A stretch of 37,183 nt of DNA from Ruminiclostridium sp. (GCA_024682455.1 JAIKZF010000038.1:1-37183); one strand, 5' to 3'. Numbered from the stretch's first letter, positions 15,525-24,897 are shown. Numbers and translations: made by a program. Notes: generated by a model not told the origin, from the letters alone.

Positions 15525-17670
15525 TGAGACCCGCCCTCCTTTCGGTCAGCTTGGGGAATATCTGGGTAAGATTATGCGGCTCCTTGAGCACGCCCGTCTG
15601 GAAATCGTCTATGCGGTAATTCGTTCCCGCCGTGATCCGGCTGACCTTCTGCACGATGCTCTCGACGTTGCGGGCGAATGTCGGCGGGTGCAGCAGATTC
15701 ACGCGCACGGAGCTGTCGTTTGCGTACACGTCGACCTCAAAGCGTCCGTAGGTATCCACGTCAAACGTGAGGAACAGATGATGATGCTTGCCTCCGCCTT
15801 TTCCGGTCGCTCCGGAGTCGTCGTTGTTATCGACCCACAGCTCGCCGAACGCACGGGTATTCTCTATCTGTATCGGCAGGATATAGTGCGCGAGCGGGGT
15901 AAGCACTCCAGGCGCGTTTATCATGCTCTGGAGCAGGTTCGAGGCGTTGAAGCTGTCGATAGATTTCAGTGCGGGGTGGTTGATGTTCTTCTCAACAAAG
16001 TCGGTCAGAGCCTGTATCGAGCTGGACTTTTCCTTCATCTGACGGGAAGACTGCTCGTTCATGGACTGCTGCTGACCGCCGCCGTGTCTGCGCTCCTCAT
16101 CGTCGCGGACGCGGTCGTCGTGCTGATCTGCGACATCGGGCATCTGGCTGACCGCCTCCTCGAGCGCCTCATAGACCTTGTTGCGAAGGTCGCTGTCGGG
16201 CATAGCCTCCAGCACGTCGTTCAGGAAGTTTATCATCTGCTCCGGCGTATGGATATCGGAAAGCTGCCGGTCGAGAGTCTGACGGACCCCGTCGTCCTCG
16301 ATGAGCGACTCCAGTACATCTCGTATGGTCTCCTCGGGCGTCGAGGCTCCGCTTCTCAGATTATCGACAAACGATGTGAAATCGGCGTCGAGTATCCCGG
16401 AGCTTGAAACATAGTCAACATCACCAAGTGTATTTGTCAAATATGCCGAAATTGTCTTGTCGGGTTGGTACTCATTACCTAAAATCTCATTTTCCCCTTG
16501 ATTTTTTTGTTCATTTGTAGTATAATTGTCAAGAGGAATGTGTTGGGGGTCATTCTGCGCCGCGGCATTCTGAGCGGCAGCGGCGGTCTCCGGAGCTGTG
16601 CCCGATAAGCCTTGAGCCGTATCGGCGCTGTTCTGAGCCGCTTCTGCGTTGCTTTGGGCAGCTGTGGGCATACCGCGCACAGCCTCTTCTCCCTCTTCCC
16701 TGGCCGGCACCGCAAATTCCGGCGGGATCGCGGCGGCAGAGTCTTCCGCGACCTCGTCGCGAAGAGTTCTGGGGATAAGATCGGGGTTCTTGTTTATCAG
16801 CTTGTTCAGAAGTCCCTCGAACGCTCTTGAAAGCTCGTTCCTGAGCTCATAGTTCGGTATCAGGGTCAGGAGCTGATTAAAGTTTTCACGCATCATCGCG
16901 GTATTGGTATTGAATTTCGACAGGTTGTGAGTAACGATAGGAAGCAGCGTCTGCGTATGACTGTCGTTGAGCAGGCTCTCCGAAAGGTTTTGCATAAGCT
17001 CGGAGGTCCGGTCGCGCAGAGCGGCGAAATTCGACTGCGAATCGGGCGACGACCACTGCTCCGCCAGATCGGCGAGCTTGCCGGAAAGGCTGCGGTTCGG
17101 CGAGAAGTACTCCGCCAGAAAGCGCAGATTGGCAGAGACCGCCGTGGTTATCTCACTTCGGTTCTGCGTGAAGTTTATCGCCTTGAGCATATTACCGATG
17201 GCTTCCTTCTGGTCGCCGTCCGCCTCCTTCGCAAGTTCACGAAGCATATCGTAGAACTTGTCGCCGGAGAACATGGTGTTCTGCTTCTCCTGCTCGGAGA
17301 TCTCCTTGAGAAGATCCTTGGCGGGGATATAGAGCGAGGCGCTCAGCTGCTCCAGCTCACCGACGAGCTCGGTGTAGCCGTTGAGCTTCGCGGTGGCGAG
17401 AAGTCCGGTATCTATGATGTCCTTGACTGTCTCGACCGCTAAGGTCTGGTTCTTTGTACTGGTGACGGCAAGAGGGATAAGATCCTTCTGTCCCATTGTC
17501 GTCGACGCGTTATTGCCCGCGTTCTTGTCGCTTACAGCCTGGAGCTGCTCCTGCTTGGGCGCACCGGAGACGGAAAACGCCTCACCACCCTGTTCGCTGT
17601 TGCGGTTATTGAGGGCGGAGTTGCTGAAGCCCTTGCCGGCGGAGACATCGCGGATATTTGAGATCGGCAC
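15511..17670 (-). CDS. FliK-like/YlqG-like protein
   Basis: 719 aa, low complexity. C-terminal FliK-like beta region (HHHLFLTFDVDTYGRFEVDVYANDSSVRVNLL). Overlaps the FlhB-like ORF by 14 bp. Confidence 0.7.
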   Translation of the reverse strand: MPISNIRDVSAGKGFSNSALNNRNSEQGGEAFSVSGAPKQEQLQAVSDKNAGNNASTTMGQKDLIPLAVTSTKNQTLAVETVKDIIDTGLLATAKLNGYTELVGELEQLSASLYIPAKDLLKEISEQEKQNTMFSGDKFYDMLRELAKEADGDQKEAIGNMLKAINFTQNRSEITTAVSANLRFLAEYFSPNRSLSGKLADLAEQWSSPDSQSNFAALRDRTSELMQNLSESLLNDSHTQTLLPIVTHNLSKFNTNTAMMRENFNQLLTLIPNYELRNELSRAFEGLLNKLINKNPDLIPRTLRDEVAEDSAAAIPPEFAVPAREEGEEAVRGMPTAAQSNAEAAQNSADTAQGLSGTAPETAAAAQNAAAQNDPQHIPLDNYTTNEQKNQGENEILGNEYQPDKTISAYLTNTLGDVDYVSSSGILDADFTSFVDNLRSGASTPEETIRDVLESLIEDDGVRQTLDRQLSDIHTPEQMINFLNDVLEAMPDSDLRNKVYEALEEAVSQMPDVADQHDDRVRDDEERRHGGGQQQSMNEQSSRQMKEKSSSIQALTDFVEKNINHPALKSIDSFNASNLLQSMINAPGVLTPLAHYILPIQIENTRAFGELWVDNNDDSGATGKGGGKHHHLFLTFDVDTYGRFEVDVYANDSSVRVNLLHPPTFARNVESIVQKVSRITAGTNYRIDDFQTGVLKEPHNLTQIFPKLTERRAGLNVKA

Positions 17671-17940
17671 TCTGTATCATTCCTTCCTTGCCGAATACGG
17701 GGCGCTTATACCTTTTAAAATATATTATCACATTTTTCTCGGTTTTGCAACCAAAAATATTGAATTTACATAAATTTCGTATACTCATACAAAAATGTTT
17801 GTGCAAAACAGCGATAATTCGAGTCAATAATACGGCGCTCAGCACCGTTTTGTATATATGCGATATACCCTTATCGAACAAATAAAACAGTCTCCCGATC
17901 CGGACACGTGGGAACGGGAGCGGAAAGGCAATGGAAAGTT

Positions 17941-20064
17941 ATGGCTAAAGTAGAACCCGGAATGGAAGCAATGGTCGATGTTTACATCTTTGAAACAACG
18001 GGATTGCTTGAACAGCTCGACGAGATCCTTCTCAGGACAGAGAAGGCGAACGAGTTCACGGAGGATGATATCAATGAGATCTTCCGTATCATGCACACGG
18101 TCAAGGGCTCATCCGCGATGATGGGCTTCGACAACCTCCAGCAGCTCGCGCACAAGGGAGAGGATATGTTCTTCATTATCCGTGAGGCGCCGGAGAAGAT
18201 GACCGATGTGGGCTTTGTCTACGACCTCGTTTTCCAGATGTCCGATCTCTTCAAGGCAGAGATCGATATGATCCAGAACAATGACGACTACGAACCGACG
18301 GATTTCTCCGAGATGATCTCAAGGCTCGAAAAGGGCGCAAAAATGCTCAAGGGCGAGCTTGAGGACGACGGCGGCACAGCCGCTGCGGCTCCCGCAGCAG
18401 AAGCAGAGGCTCCCGCTGCCGCAGCTCCAGCCGACAGCACTACCGTGCGTGTGTTCTTCGAGGACGGCTGCAAAATGGAGAATATCCGCGCTTTTATGTT
18501 GATAAACAATGTAAAGGAGTCCGTCGATGAGGTCGAGATCGTCGGCTATGTGCCCGAGGATATCGAGTCCAATCAGGATTCCGCAAATGTGATAATCGAC
18601 AACGGCTTCCTTATGACGTTCCGCGCTCCCGACCCCAAGGCGGTATTCACCGCTATCGAGAACTCGCTGAACGTGCAGTCCTATGAGGTCGTTGACAACG
18701 TTGCCGCTTCGGCTCCCGCCGAGGCTCCCGCGGCAGAGCCCGCAGCTCCCCCCGCCGCAGCTTCCGGCACGGCTCCCGCTGCTTCCGCTCCCGCGGCAGC
18801 TCCCGCTCCGAAGCCCGCCGCCGCTCCCGCTGAGAAGTCCAAGGCTCCCGAGCAGAAGGCTCCTGCGGCTCCTTCCTCCGGCGGAGGAAAGCAGAGCCTC
18901 ATCAGCGTAAACCTCCAGAAGCTCGACCAGCTCCATGATATCGTCGGTGAGATCATCACCACCGAGTCCATGGTAATATCCAACCCCGAGCTTGAGGGAC
19001 TGCGCCTCGAGAGCTTCACAAAGTCCGCACGCGAGCTCCGCAAGCTGACCGCCGATCTTCAGGATACGGTAATGTCGATCAGAATGGTACCGCTGACCGG
19101 TCCTTTCCAGAAAATGAACCGCATAGTAAGAGATATGAAGGTAAAGCTCGGCAAGGACGTTGAGCTCGTCATAGAGGGCGACACCACCGAGGTGGACAAG
19201 TCTATCGTCGATAACCTCAACGACCCGCTGATGCACCTTGTAAGAAACGCGGTCGACCACGGCATCGAGGATACCTCCGAGGAGCGTGTGGCGCGCGGCA
19301 AGCCCGCCAAGGGCACGGTAAAGCTTTCCGCCATGAGCAGCTCCGGTGAGGTCGTTATCACGATCTCCGACGACGGTCAGGGCATTGACACCGAGAAGGT
19401 CATTCAGAAGGCGGAGCGCAACGGTCTGCTCACAAAACCGATCTCCGAATACTCCGAGCGCGAGATACAGAATATGATACTGCTGCCGGGCTTCTCTACC
19501 AACGATGTAGTCACCGAGTACAGCGGCAGAGGCGTCGGCATGGACGTTGTAAAGTCCAACCTCAGCAAAATGGGCGGCTCGCTCACCGTTGAGTCCAAGA
19601 AAGGCGAGGGTACCTCGTTCATCATCAAGATACCGCTCACTCTCGCTATCGTGGACGGCATGGAGATAATGGTCGGCGACGCGGAATTCACAGTTCCGAT
19701 CTCCGTCATCAAGGAGAGCTTCATCGTCAAGCGCGACCAGATAATCAACGACACCAAGCGCGGCGAGATGATAATGATACGCGGCGTCTGCTACCCGATG
19801 CTCAGACTCAACGAAAAGTTCGGTCTGCCCTCGGACGTCAACGACATCGAGGACGGCATAGTGCTGCTGATAGAGTCCGAGAACAGAGGTATCTGCCTCT
19901 TCGCGGACAAGCTCATCGGCGAACAGCAGGTCGTTGTAAAGCCGTTCCCGAAGTATCTCTCGCAGTACGATATCAAGGGTCAGGGACTCAGCGGCTGCAC
20001 CATTATGGGTGACGGCAGCATCTCCCTCATTATAGATGTCAACAGACTTATCGAGTCACACTAA
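17941..20064 (+). CDS. cheA: Chemotaxis histidine kinase CheA
   Basis: P1 phospho-His MHTVKGSSAMMGF; HATPase MHLVRNAVDHGIE and GRGVGMDVVKSNL; CheW-like C-terminus; Ala/Pro-rich linkers. Start ATG 17941 is chosen inside the longer ORF. Confidence 0.96.
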   Translation: MAKVEPGMEAMVDVYIFETTGLLEQLDEILLRTEKANEFTEDDINEIFRIMHTVKGSSAMMGFDNLQQLAHKGEDMFFIIREAPEKMTDVGFVYDLVFQMSDLFKAEIDMIQNNDDYEPTDFSEMISRLEKGAKMLKGELEDDGGTAAAAPAAEAEAPAAAAPADSTTVRVFFEDGCKMENIRAFMLINNVKESVDEVEIVGYVPEDIESNQDSANVIIDNGFLMTFRAPDPKAVFTAIENSLNVQSYEVVDNVAASAPAEAPAAEPAAPPAAASGTAPAASAPAAAPAPKPAAAPAEKSKAPEQKAPAAPSSGGGKQSLISVNLQKLDQLHDIVGEIITTESMVISNPELEGLRLESFTKSARELRKLTADLQDTVMSIRMVPLTGPFQKMNRIVRDMKVKLGKDVELVIEGDTTEVDKSIVDNLNDPLMHLVRNAVDHGIEDTSEERVARGKPAKGTVKLSAMSSSGEVVITISDDGQGIDTEKVIQKAERNGLLTKPISEYSEREIQNMILLPGFSTNDVVTEYSGRGVGMDVVKSNLSKMGGSLTVESKKGEGTSFIIKIPLTLAIVDGMEIMVGDAEFTVPISVIKESFIVKRDQIINDTKRGEMIMIRGVCYPMLRLNEKFGLPSDVNDIEDGIVLLIESENRGICLFADKLIGEQQVVVKPFPKYLSQYDIKGQGLSGCTIMGDGSISLIIDVNRLIESH

Positions 20065-20080
20065 GGGAGGGAGAATACTT

Positions 20081-20602
20081 ATGGATATCAAAGAATTGTT
20101 TGCCAAGCAGGAAGAAATGAAGCAGAAGACTCTCAACTCGAAGAACGAGAAGGAGAGCGAAATAACGAAGGTCATGACCTTCTATATCGGCGACCAGGTC
20201 TACGGCATAGAGATACCCTACGTCATCGAGATCATCGGAGTCCCGCATATTACGGTCGTTCCCGGCATACCTTATTACATAAAGGGCATAATCAACGTCC
20301 GCAGTAAGGTGGTCCCCGTCATCGACATGAGAAGCCGTTTCGGCAAGGAGGAAAAAGAGTACAACGAACGTACAAACACCATTATCATCGAGGAGAGCGG
20401 CGTTTCCGTCGGCGTTATCGTCGATGAGGTCATCGGCGTTATCCCCGTGTATCAGAAATATATAGCCAATTCCCCCGACCGTATCGGCGTAAATGACAAC
20501 AAGTTCATCAAGTACCTTCTTGAGATGCAGGACGGCATCAAGCTCGTTCTCGATGTTTCGAAGCTCATTTTCGACGGCGATATGTTCATAACCGAGGAAT
20601 AA
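20081..20602 (+). CDS. cheW: Chemotaxis coupling protein CheW
   Basis: FYIGDQVYGIEIPYVIEIIGVPHITVVPGIPYYIKGIINVRSKVVPVIDMRSRFG. GGGAGGGAG Shine-Dalgarno before ATG 20081. Confidence 0.95.
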   Translation: MDIKELFAKQEEMKQKTLNSKNEKESEITKVMTFYIGDQVYGIEIPYVIEIIGVPHITVVPGIPYYIKGIINVRSKVVPVIDMRSRFGKEEKEYNERTNTIIIEESGVSVGVIVDEVIGVIPVYQKYIANSPDRIGVNDNKFIKYLLEMQDGIKLVLDVSKLIFDGDMFITEE

Positions 20603-20621
20603 GGTTTAAGGAAAAGGAAAA

Positions 20622-21443
20622 ATGCAGGTTAAGATAGACGATACCGAATTCAACAGGCTTGTTTCGTTCGTACACGACAACTATGGTATAAATCTCTCGC
20701 AGAAGCGCGTGCTCATTGAGGGCAGACTCGGCAATGAGCTGAAAAACAGGGGCTTCACGGACTATAAATCGTTTCTTGATATGGTGTTCGCGGATAAGAG
20801 CGGCACCGAGGTGGTCAATCTGCTCAACAAGCTCACCACCAATCATACGTATTTCCGCCGCGAGCCCGAGCACTACGCCTTCATGAAGGACGTTTTTCTG
20901 CCCGAGATCAAGCAGAAGAAAGCAAGCTCAAAGACAATATATATCTGGAGCGCGGCCTGCTCCAGCGGTGAGGAGCCGTATACCAACGAGATCGAGATGT
21001 TGGAGTTCTTCGGCATGGACGCTGCGAGCTGGGATACGAAGATACTCGCGACAGACATCTCACGCAAGGTGCTCGCAAAGGCGCAGCAGGGCGTATACCA
21101 CCAGGACAGCATGAAGAATCTCGACCCCAAGGTCATCAAGAAATACTTCATACCTATGGAGAACAACTGCTACCGCGTAAACGACGAGCTTAAAAAGCGC
21201 GTTGTGTTCAAGGTGTTCAACCTCATGGAGCCGATACCGTACAAGAAGCACCCCTTCGACCTCATCTTCTGCCGCAACGTTATGATCTATTTCGACGCCG
21301 AAACAAAGAACGCCCTCGTGAACCGTTTTTACGATGTTATCGCACCGGGCGGATATCTGTTCATAGGTCACGCCGAGAGCATACCACGCGACGCTACGAA
21401 ATTTGAGTATGTAAAGCCGGCGATCTACAGAAAGCCGGAATAA
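20622..21443 (+). CDS. cheR: Chemotaxis methyltransferase CheR
   Basis: TTNHTYFRREPEHY, WSAACSSGEEPYTNEIEM, FDLIFCRNVMIYFD, GGYLFIGHAES. Confidence 0.96.
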   Translation: MQVKIDDTEFNRLVSFVHDNYGINLSQKRVLIEGRLGNELKNRGFTDYKSFLDMVFADKSGTEVVNLLNKLTTNHTYFRREPEHYAFMKDVFLPEIKQKKASSKTIYIWSAACSSGEEPYTNEIEMLEFFGMDAASWDTKILATDISRKVLAKAQQGVYHQDSMKNLDPKVIKKYFIPMENNCYRVNDELKKRVVFKVFNLMEPIPYKKHPFDLIFCRNVMIYFDAETKNALVNRFYDVIAPGGYLFIGHAESIPRDATKFEYVKPAIYRKPE

Positions 21444-21618
21444 TCAAAAAGTACCTTCTCCCCGCCACGTACGGGGAGAAATACCATATTAAAGGGAATT
21501 TTCCGCGGATATGATACCGCTCCCCTGTCAGAGCGCCGATCAAGGGCTTCAGCCGTTATCGTTCAACGGTCTGACAGAAGTTTGTATAAAAAATGCCAAA
21601 AAGAAGGGGGACTGCAAT

Positions 21619-22638
21619 ATGGCGATCAGAATAATCACCGTCGATGATTCCATACTGTTCAGGACAATTATAAAGAAAGAATTCGCGAAATACAACGATA
21701 TAGAGATAATTGATATGGCGGCAAACGCGATGGAGGCGGAAGAGAAGATAATGCGCCTCAAGCCCGATGTCGTCACAATGGACGTTGAGATGCCCGGCAT
21801 GAACGGCATCGACTTCATCAAGTCCTTCCTGCCCAAGAAGCGCGTACCCTTCATCGTCATCACTTCCTCGCCGACAAGAGCATTCGACGCTATCAGCGCG
21901 GGCGCAGTCGAATTCATGAAGAAGCCGCTGGTGCAGAACTCCGCGGATATGGACGCCTTCTGCGCAAGGCTCGCCTCGGTCATCAGATTCGCAGCCCAGG
22001 CAAATATCCGCTCCGGTCCCGTAAGACCGATGGCATCGGCTTCGACGCTGACTATGAGCTCCTCGGTGAACCCGAACAAGATAATAGCTCTCGGCGCGAG
22101 CACGGGCGGCACCGAAGCCCTTATCGAGGTGGTCAAGAGACTCCCGAAGAACTCGCCCCCCGTTGTCATCGTTCAGCATATGCCGGCAGGCTTCACAAAG
22201 ATGTACGCCGAGCGCCTTGACAGGATATGCCAGATGGACGCCAAGGAGGCGGAGAACGGCGACAGACTGCGCCCGGGTCTCATAATACTCGGTGCCGGAG
22301 AATATCACCTGCGCCTGGCGAAGGACGCGCGCGGCTACTACGTTACCAGCAAGCCCGGCGAAAAGGTCTCGGGTCACTGCCCGTCCGTCGACGTGCTTTT
22401 CGAGAGCGTCGCCGAGGTCGCGAGAAACAACGCGGTCGGTGCTATCCTCACCGGAATGGGCGCTGACGGAGCCGAGGGTCTCCTGAAAATGCGCAAGGCG
22501 GGCGCCTATACGATAGGTCAGAATGAGCAGACCTGCGTGGTCTACGGAATGCCTGCCGTGGCGTTCAAGATCGGCGCCGTTATGAAACAGCTCCCGCTCG
22601 AAAAGATTGCCGAGGAAATAATCTCAAAGGTAAAATGA
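21619..22638 (+). CDS. cheB: Chemotaxis response regulator / protein-glutamate methylesterase CheB
   Basis: Receiver MDVEMPGMNGIDF; esterase ALGASTGGTEAL, VIVQHMPAGFTKMYAERL, GILTGMGADGAEGL-type motif. Start ATG 21619. Confidence 0.96.
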   Translation: MAIRIITVDDSILFRTIIKKEFAKYNDIEIIDMAANAMEAEEKIMRLKPDVVTMDVEMPGMNGIDFIKSFLPKKRVPFIVITSSPTRAFDAISAGAVEFMKKPLVQNSADMDAFCARLASVIRFAAQANIRSGPVRPMASASTLTMSSSVNPNKIIALGASTGGTEALIEVVKRLPKNSPPVVIVQHMPAGFTKMYAERLDRICQMDAKEAENGDRLRPGLIILGAGEYHLRLAKDARGYYVTSKPGEKVSGHCPSVDVLFESVAEVARNNAVGAILTGMGADGAEGLLKMRKAGAYTIGQNEQTCVVYGMPAVAFKIGAVMKQLPLEKIAEEIISKVK

Positions 22639-22645
22639 ACAAATA

Positions 22646-22676
22646 AAAGCCGCAGCACCCCGCAGCGGCTTTTTTG
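22646..22676 (+). terminator. Intrinsic terminator after cheB
   Basis: AGCCGC...GCGGCT stem plus a T tract. Confidence 0.8.
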
Positions 22677-22775
22677 TCTGATTTTTCCCGAAGGCTCTAA
22701 AGTTTTAGGAGCTTCTGTCGATATTATTAATAAGAATCTGACATAACACCACGACCCTGAAATGAGGTGATCCGG

Positions 22776-23468
22776 ATGCTCAGCGTCGGAAGAGTAATGG
22801 AATTTTCCGCGATGACCAACGCTACCGCGCCTAAATCGAGCGAGCAGTTGTCCGAAAGAAAGACTTCGACACTCGCGGCGGACAATACCGATAAATTTGT
22901 GCAGTCCGGAGCTACGTTCACTCAGGCGTACACAAAAGCGACAGTCACCGACAACCGCAGCAACAATACAAATACGAGCACTATGCCGGACAGCGACGAC
23001 GCCGTTCAGCAGGCTCGTGAGCGTGAGGAACGAAAAAAAGAAGAGGAAGCAAGGATAAACGACGAGCCGGAAGCTCCCGGACAGCCCGCAGAGGAGGAGC
23101 GTCCTCTCACCGCGATAATGAGGGACTTCGTGAAGCAGACTATGAAGGGTCAGGTCGAGGACAGCCGCAAGACCGACGCTCAGCGCGAGCTTGACGAGAT
23201 ACTCGGCACGCTCAGCGATGAGGAGCTCGACGGAAGCTACTGGAACGCCGGGAATACCGCGTACCGCATACTGGGCTTCGCGGAGGAGCTCGCCGGCGGC
23301 AACGCGGCGCAGTTCGGAGAACTGCGCGCAGCATTCGAGGAAGGCTTCGGCGACAGCGAGGCGGACTTCGGCGGCAGAGCCAATATGCCGCGTGTGAGCT
23401 ACGAGACCTACGACCTTGTGCAGAACGGGTTCGACTATTTTATGAAAGCTGCCGGGACCATACAATAA
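22776..23468 (+). CDS. Hypothetical protein, che-adjacent
   Basis: About 230 aa. Ser/Thr-rich N-terminus, charged middle, C-terminal YETYDLVQNGFDYFMKAAGTIQ. GAGGTGAT Shine-Dalgarno before ATG 22776. Confidence 0.7.
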   Translation: MLSVGRVMEFSAMTNATAPKSSEQLSERKTSTLAADNTDKFVQSGATFTQAYTKATVTDNRSNNTNTSTMPDSDDAVQQAREREERKKEEEARINDEPEAPGQPAEEERPLTAIMRDFVKQTMKGQVEDSRKTDAQRELDEILGTLSDEELDGSYWNAGNTAYRILGFAEELAGGNAAQFGELRAAFEEGFGDSEADFGGRANMPRVSYETYDLVQNGFDYFMKAAGTIQ

Positions 23469-23503
23469 GCCGGGATACGGCGGCGTAATACTTCCGGAAC
23501 AGC

Positions 23504-23541
23504 GCAGTATAAGCTTCTGAGCCTATACTGCCTTTTCTTTT
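23504..23541 (+). terminator. Intrinsic terminator
   Basis: GCAGTATA...TATACTGC stem followed by CTTTTCTTTT. Confidence 0.75.
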
Positions 23542-23817
23542 CCCATAAAACGAACAAGCCCCCCGCAGTACGCGGGGGACTCGTCGTTATGGAAGGATAA
23601 CTCAGGATATAAAAAGTGAGATGTATCTGATTTATGTTATCGAACCGGATCCGTTCTATGCTTTTATTATACAGCATAATTCCGGAAATTGCAATTACAA
23701 AGCGGTTAAAAATGTTTACGAAGCGGTTACAATTTACGGAAAATTGTTACAAAATGTAACCTATGCGAAATAATGTGAATTTATTGTGATATCCGGAGGA
23801 AAAATGCCCGCGCAAGG

Positions 23818-23846
23818 TTGCATAGTACGCAAATATGTGCTATAAT
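23818..23846 (+). promoter_or_regulatory. Sigma-A promoter upstream of the alarmone synthetase
   Basis: TTGCAT - 17 bp - TATAAT. Confidence 0.65.
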
Positions 23847-23957
23847 GAATGTGTCCTCAACAACTGCCGTTTGGCAGTTGTTGTCCCAAATCCTGTTTTA
23901 CAGGATTTGGGGTCGCTGTAAAACGCGCTTTCAGCGTGTTTTACAGCGGACACATTC
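23847..23957. other. Cloverleaf-forming element: closing helix plus three hairpins
   Basis: GAATGTGTCC (23847-23856) pairs with GGACACATTC (23948-23957). Hairpins: CAACAACTGCC/GGCAGTTGTTG, CCCAAATCCTG/CAGGATTTGGG and CGCTGTAAAACGCGCT/AGCGTGTTTTACAGCG (one G-U). Confidence 0.8.
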
Positions 23958-24043
23958 CTTGATGTCAGGCTCATTCCGCCCCTTTGGAGTAATGTGCAGA
24001 CATCAACAGCTCACAGGCAGTAAAACAGGAGAGGAAGATCGTT

Positions 24044-24736
24044 ATGTCGGAAAATACCCAGCTTACCGTACCGGGAAGCTTTGAAAATATACTCGGCTCC
24101 GGCCGCACGGAGGAGCTGCTTGAGACCGCGAAGCCTTTCATAGAGCTCATGATGCAGTACGAGTGCGCCGTGCGCGAGGTCGAGACAAAGCTGAACGTCC
24201 TCAACGACGAGTTCTCGACCCTCTATAACTATAATCCCATTGAGACCATAAAGACCCGCGTTAAGGATCCTATCAGCATTATCGGGAAGATGAAGCGCAA
24301 GAATCTCACCCCGACCGTCGAGAATATAGAGAGGAACCTCAACGATATTGCGGGAGTGCGCGTTATCTGCTCCTTCCCCGACGATATCTACGCCATAGCG
24401 GAGATACTTACCGGGCAGGACGACATCACTCTTGTAAAGCGCAAGGACTATATCGCCGACCCGAAGCCCAACGGCTACCGCAGCCTGCACCTTATTATAG
24501 AGATACCCATATTCCTGTCCACCGGCAAGAAGATGATGCGCGTTGAGGTGCAGTTCCGCACTATCGCCATGGACTTCTGGGCGAGCCTTGAGCATAAGCT
24601 GAAATATAAGCACAATGTCCGGGACTCCGAGGAGATATCGGCTTCTCTCAAATCCTGCGCCGACTCGATAGCCGAGCTCGACGCGCGTATGCAGGAGATA
24701 CACAACCGTATAGAGCGCGAAAACGAGGATACGTAA
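24044..24736 (+). CDS. GTP pyrophosphokinase family protein (small alarmone synthetase, RelQ/YjbM-like)
   Basis: KTRVKDPISIIGKMKRK, NDIAGVRVICSFPDDIY, YIADPKPNGYRSLHLII, VEVQFRTIAMDFWASLEHKLKYK. Confidence 0.95.
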   Translation: MSENTQLTVPGSFENILGSGRTEELLETAKPFIELMMQYECAVREVETKLNVLNDEFSTLYNYNPIETIKTRVKDPISIIGKMKRKNLTPTVENIERNLNDIAGVRVICSFPDDIYAIAEILTGQDDITLVKRKDYIADPKPNGYRSLHLIIEIPIFLSTGKKMMRVEVQFRTIAMDFWASLEHKLKYKHNVRDSEEISASLKSCADSIAELDARMQEIHNRIERENEDT

Positions 24737-24738
24737 AC

Positions 24739-24775
24739 AGCGGCGGAAAAGCGGTAAACGCTTTCCGCCGCTTTC
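24739..24775 (+). terminator. Intrinsic terminator
   Basis: AGCGGCGGAAAAGCG-GTAAA-CGCTTTCCGCCGCT hairpin. Confidence 0.75.
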
Positions 24776-24824
24776 CCGTTCCGCTGAAACTGACCGGGTA
24801 ACGGCACACTTTTCAGAACAGAGC

Positions 24825-24853
24825 TTGCATTCCCGCACTATAAATGCTATAAT
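24825..24853 (+). promoter_or_regulatory. Sigma-A promoter
   Basis: TTGCAT - 17 bp - TATAAT. Confidence 0.7.
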
Positions 24854-24897
24854 GCTATCGGAAAGCGGCCCGGATGACGAGAAACGGAGATGTAACT

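Noticed and set aside
18700-18890. GCTCCCGC-rich repeats as a regulatory DNA repeat
   Set aside because: These are codon repeats for the Ala/Pro linker of CheA and are explained by coding.
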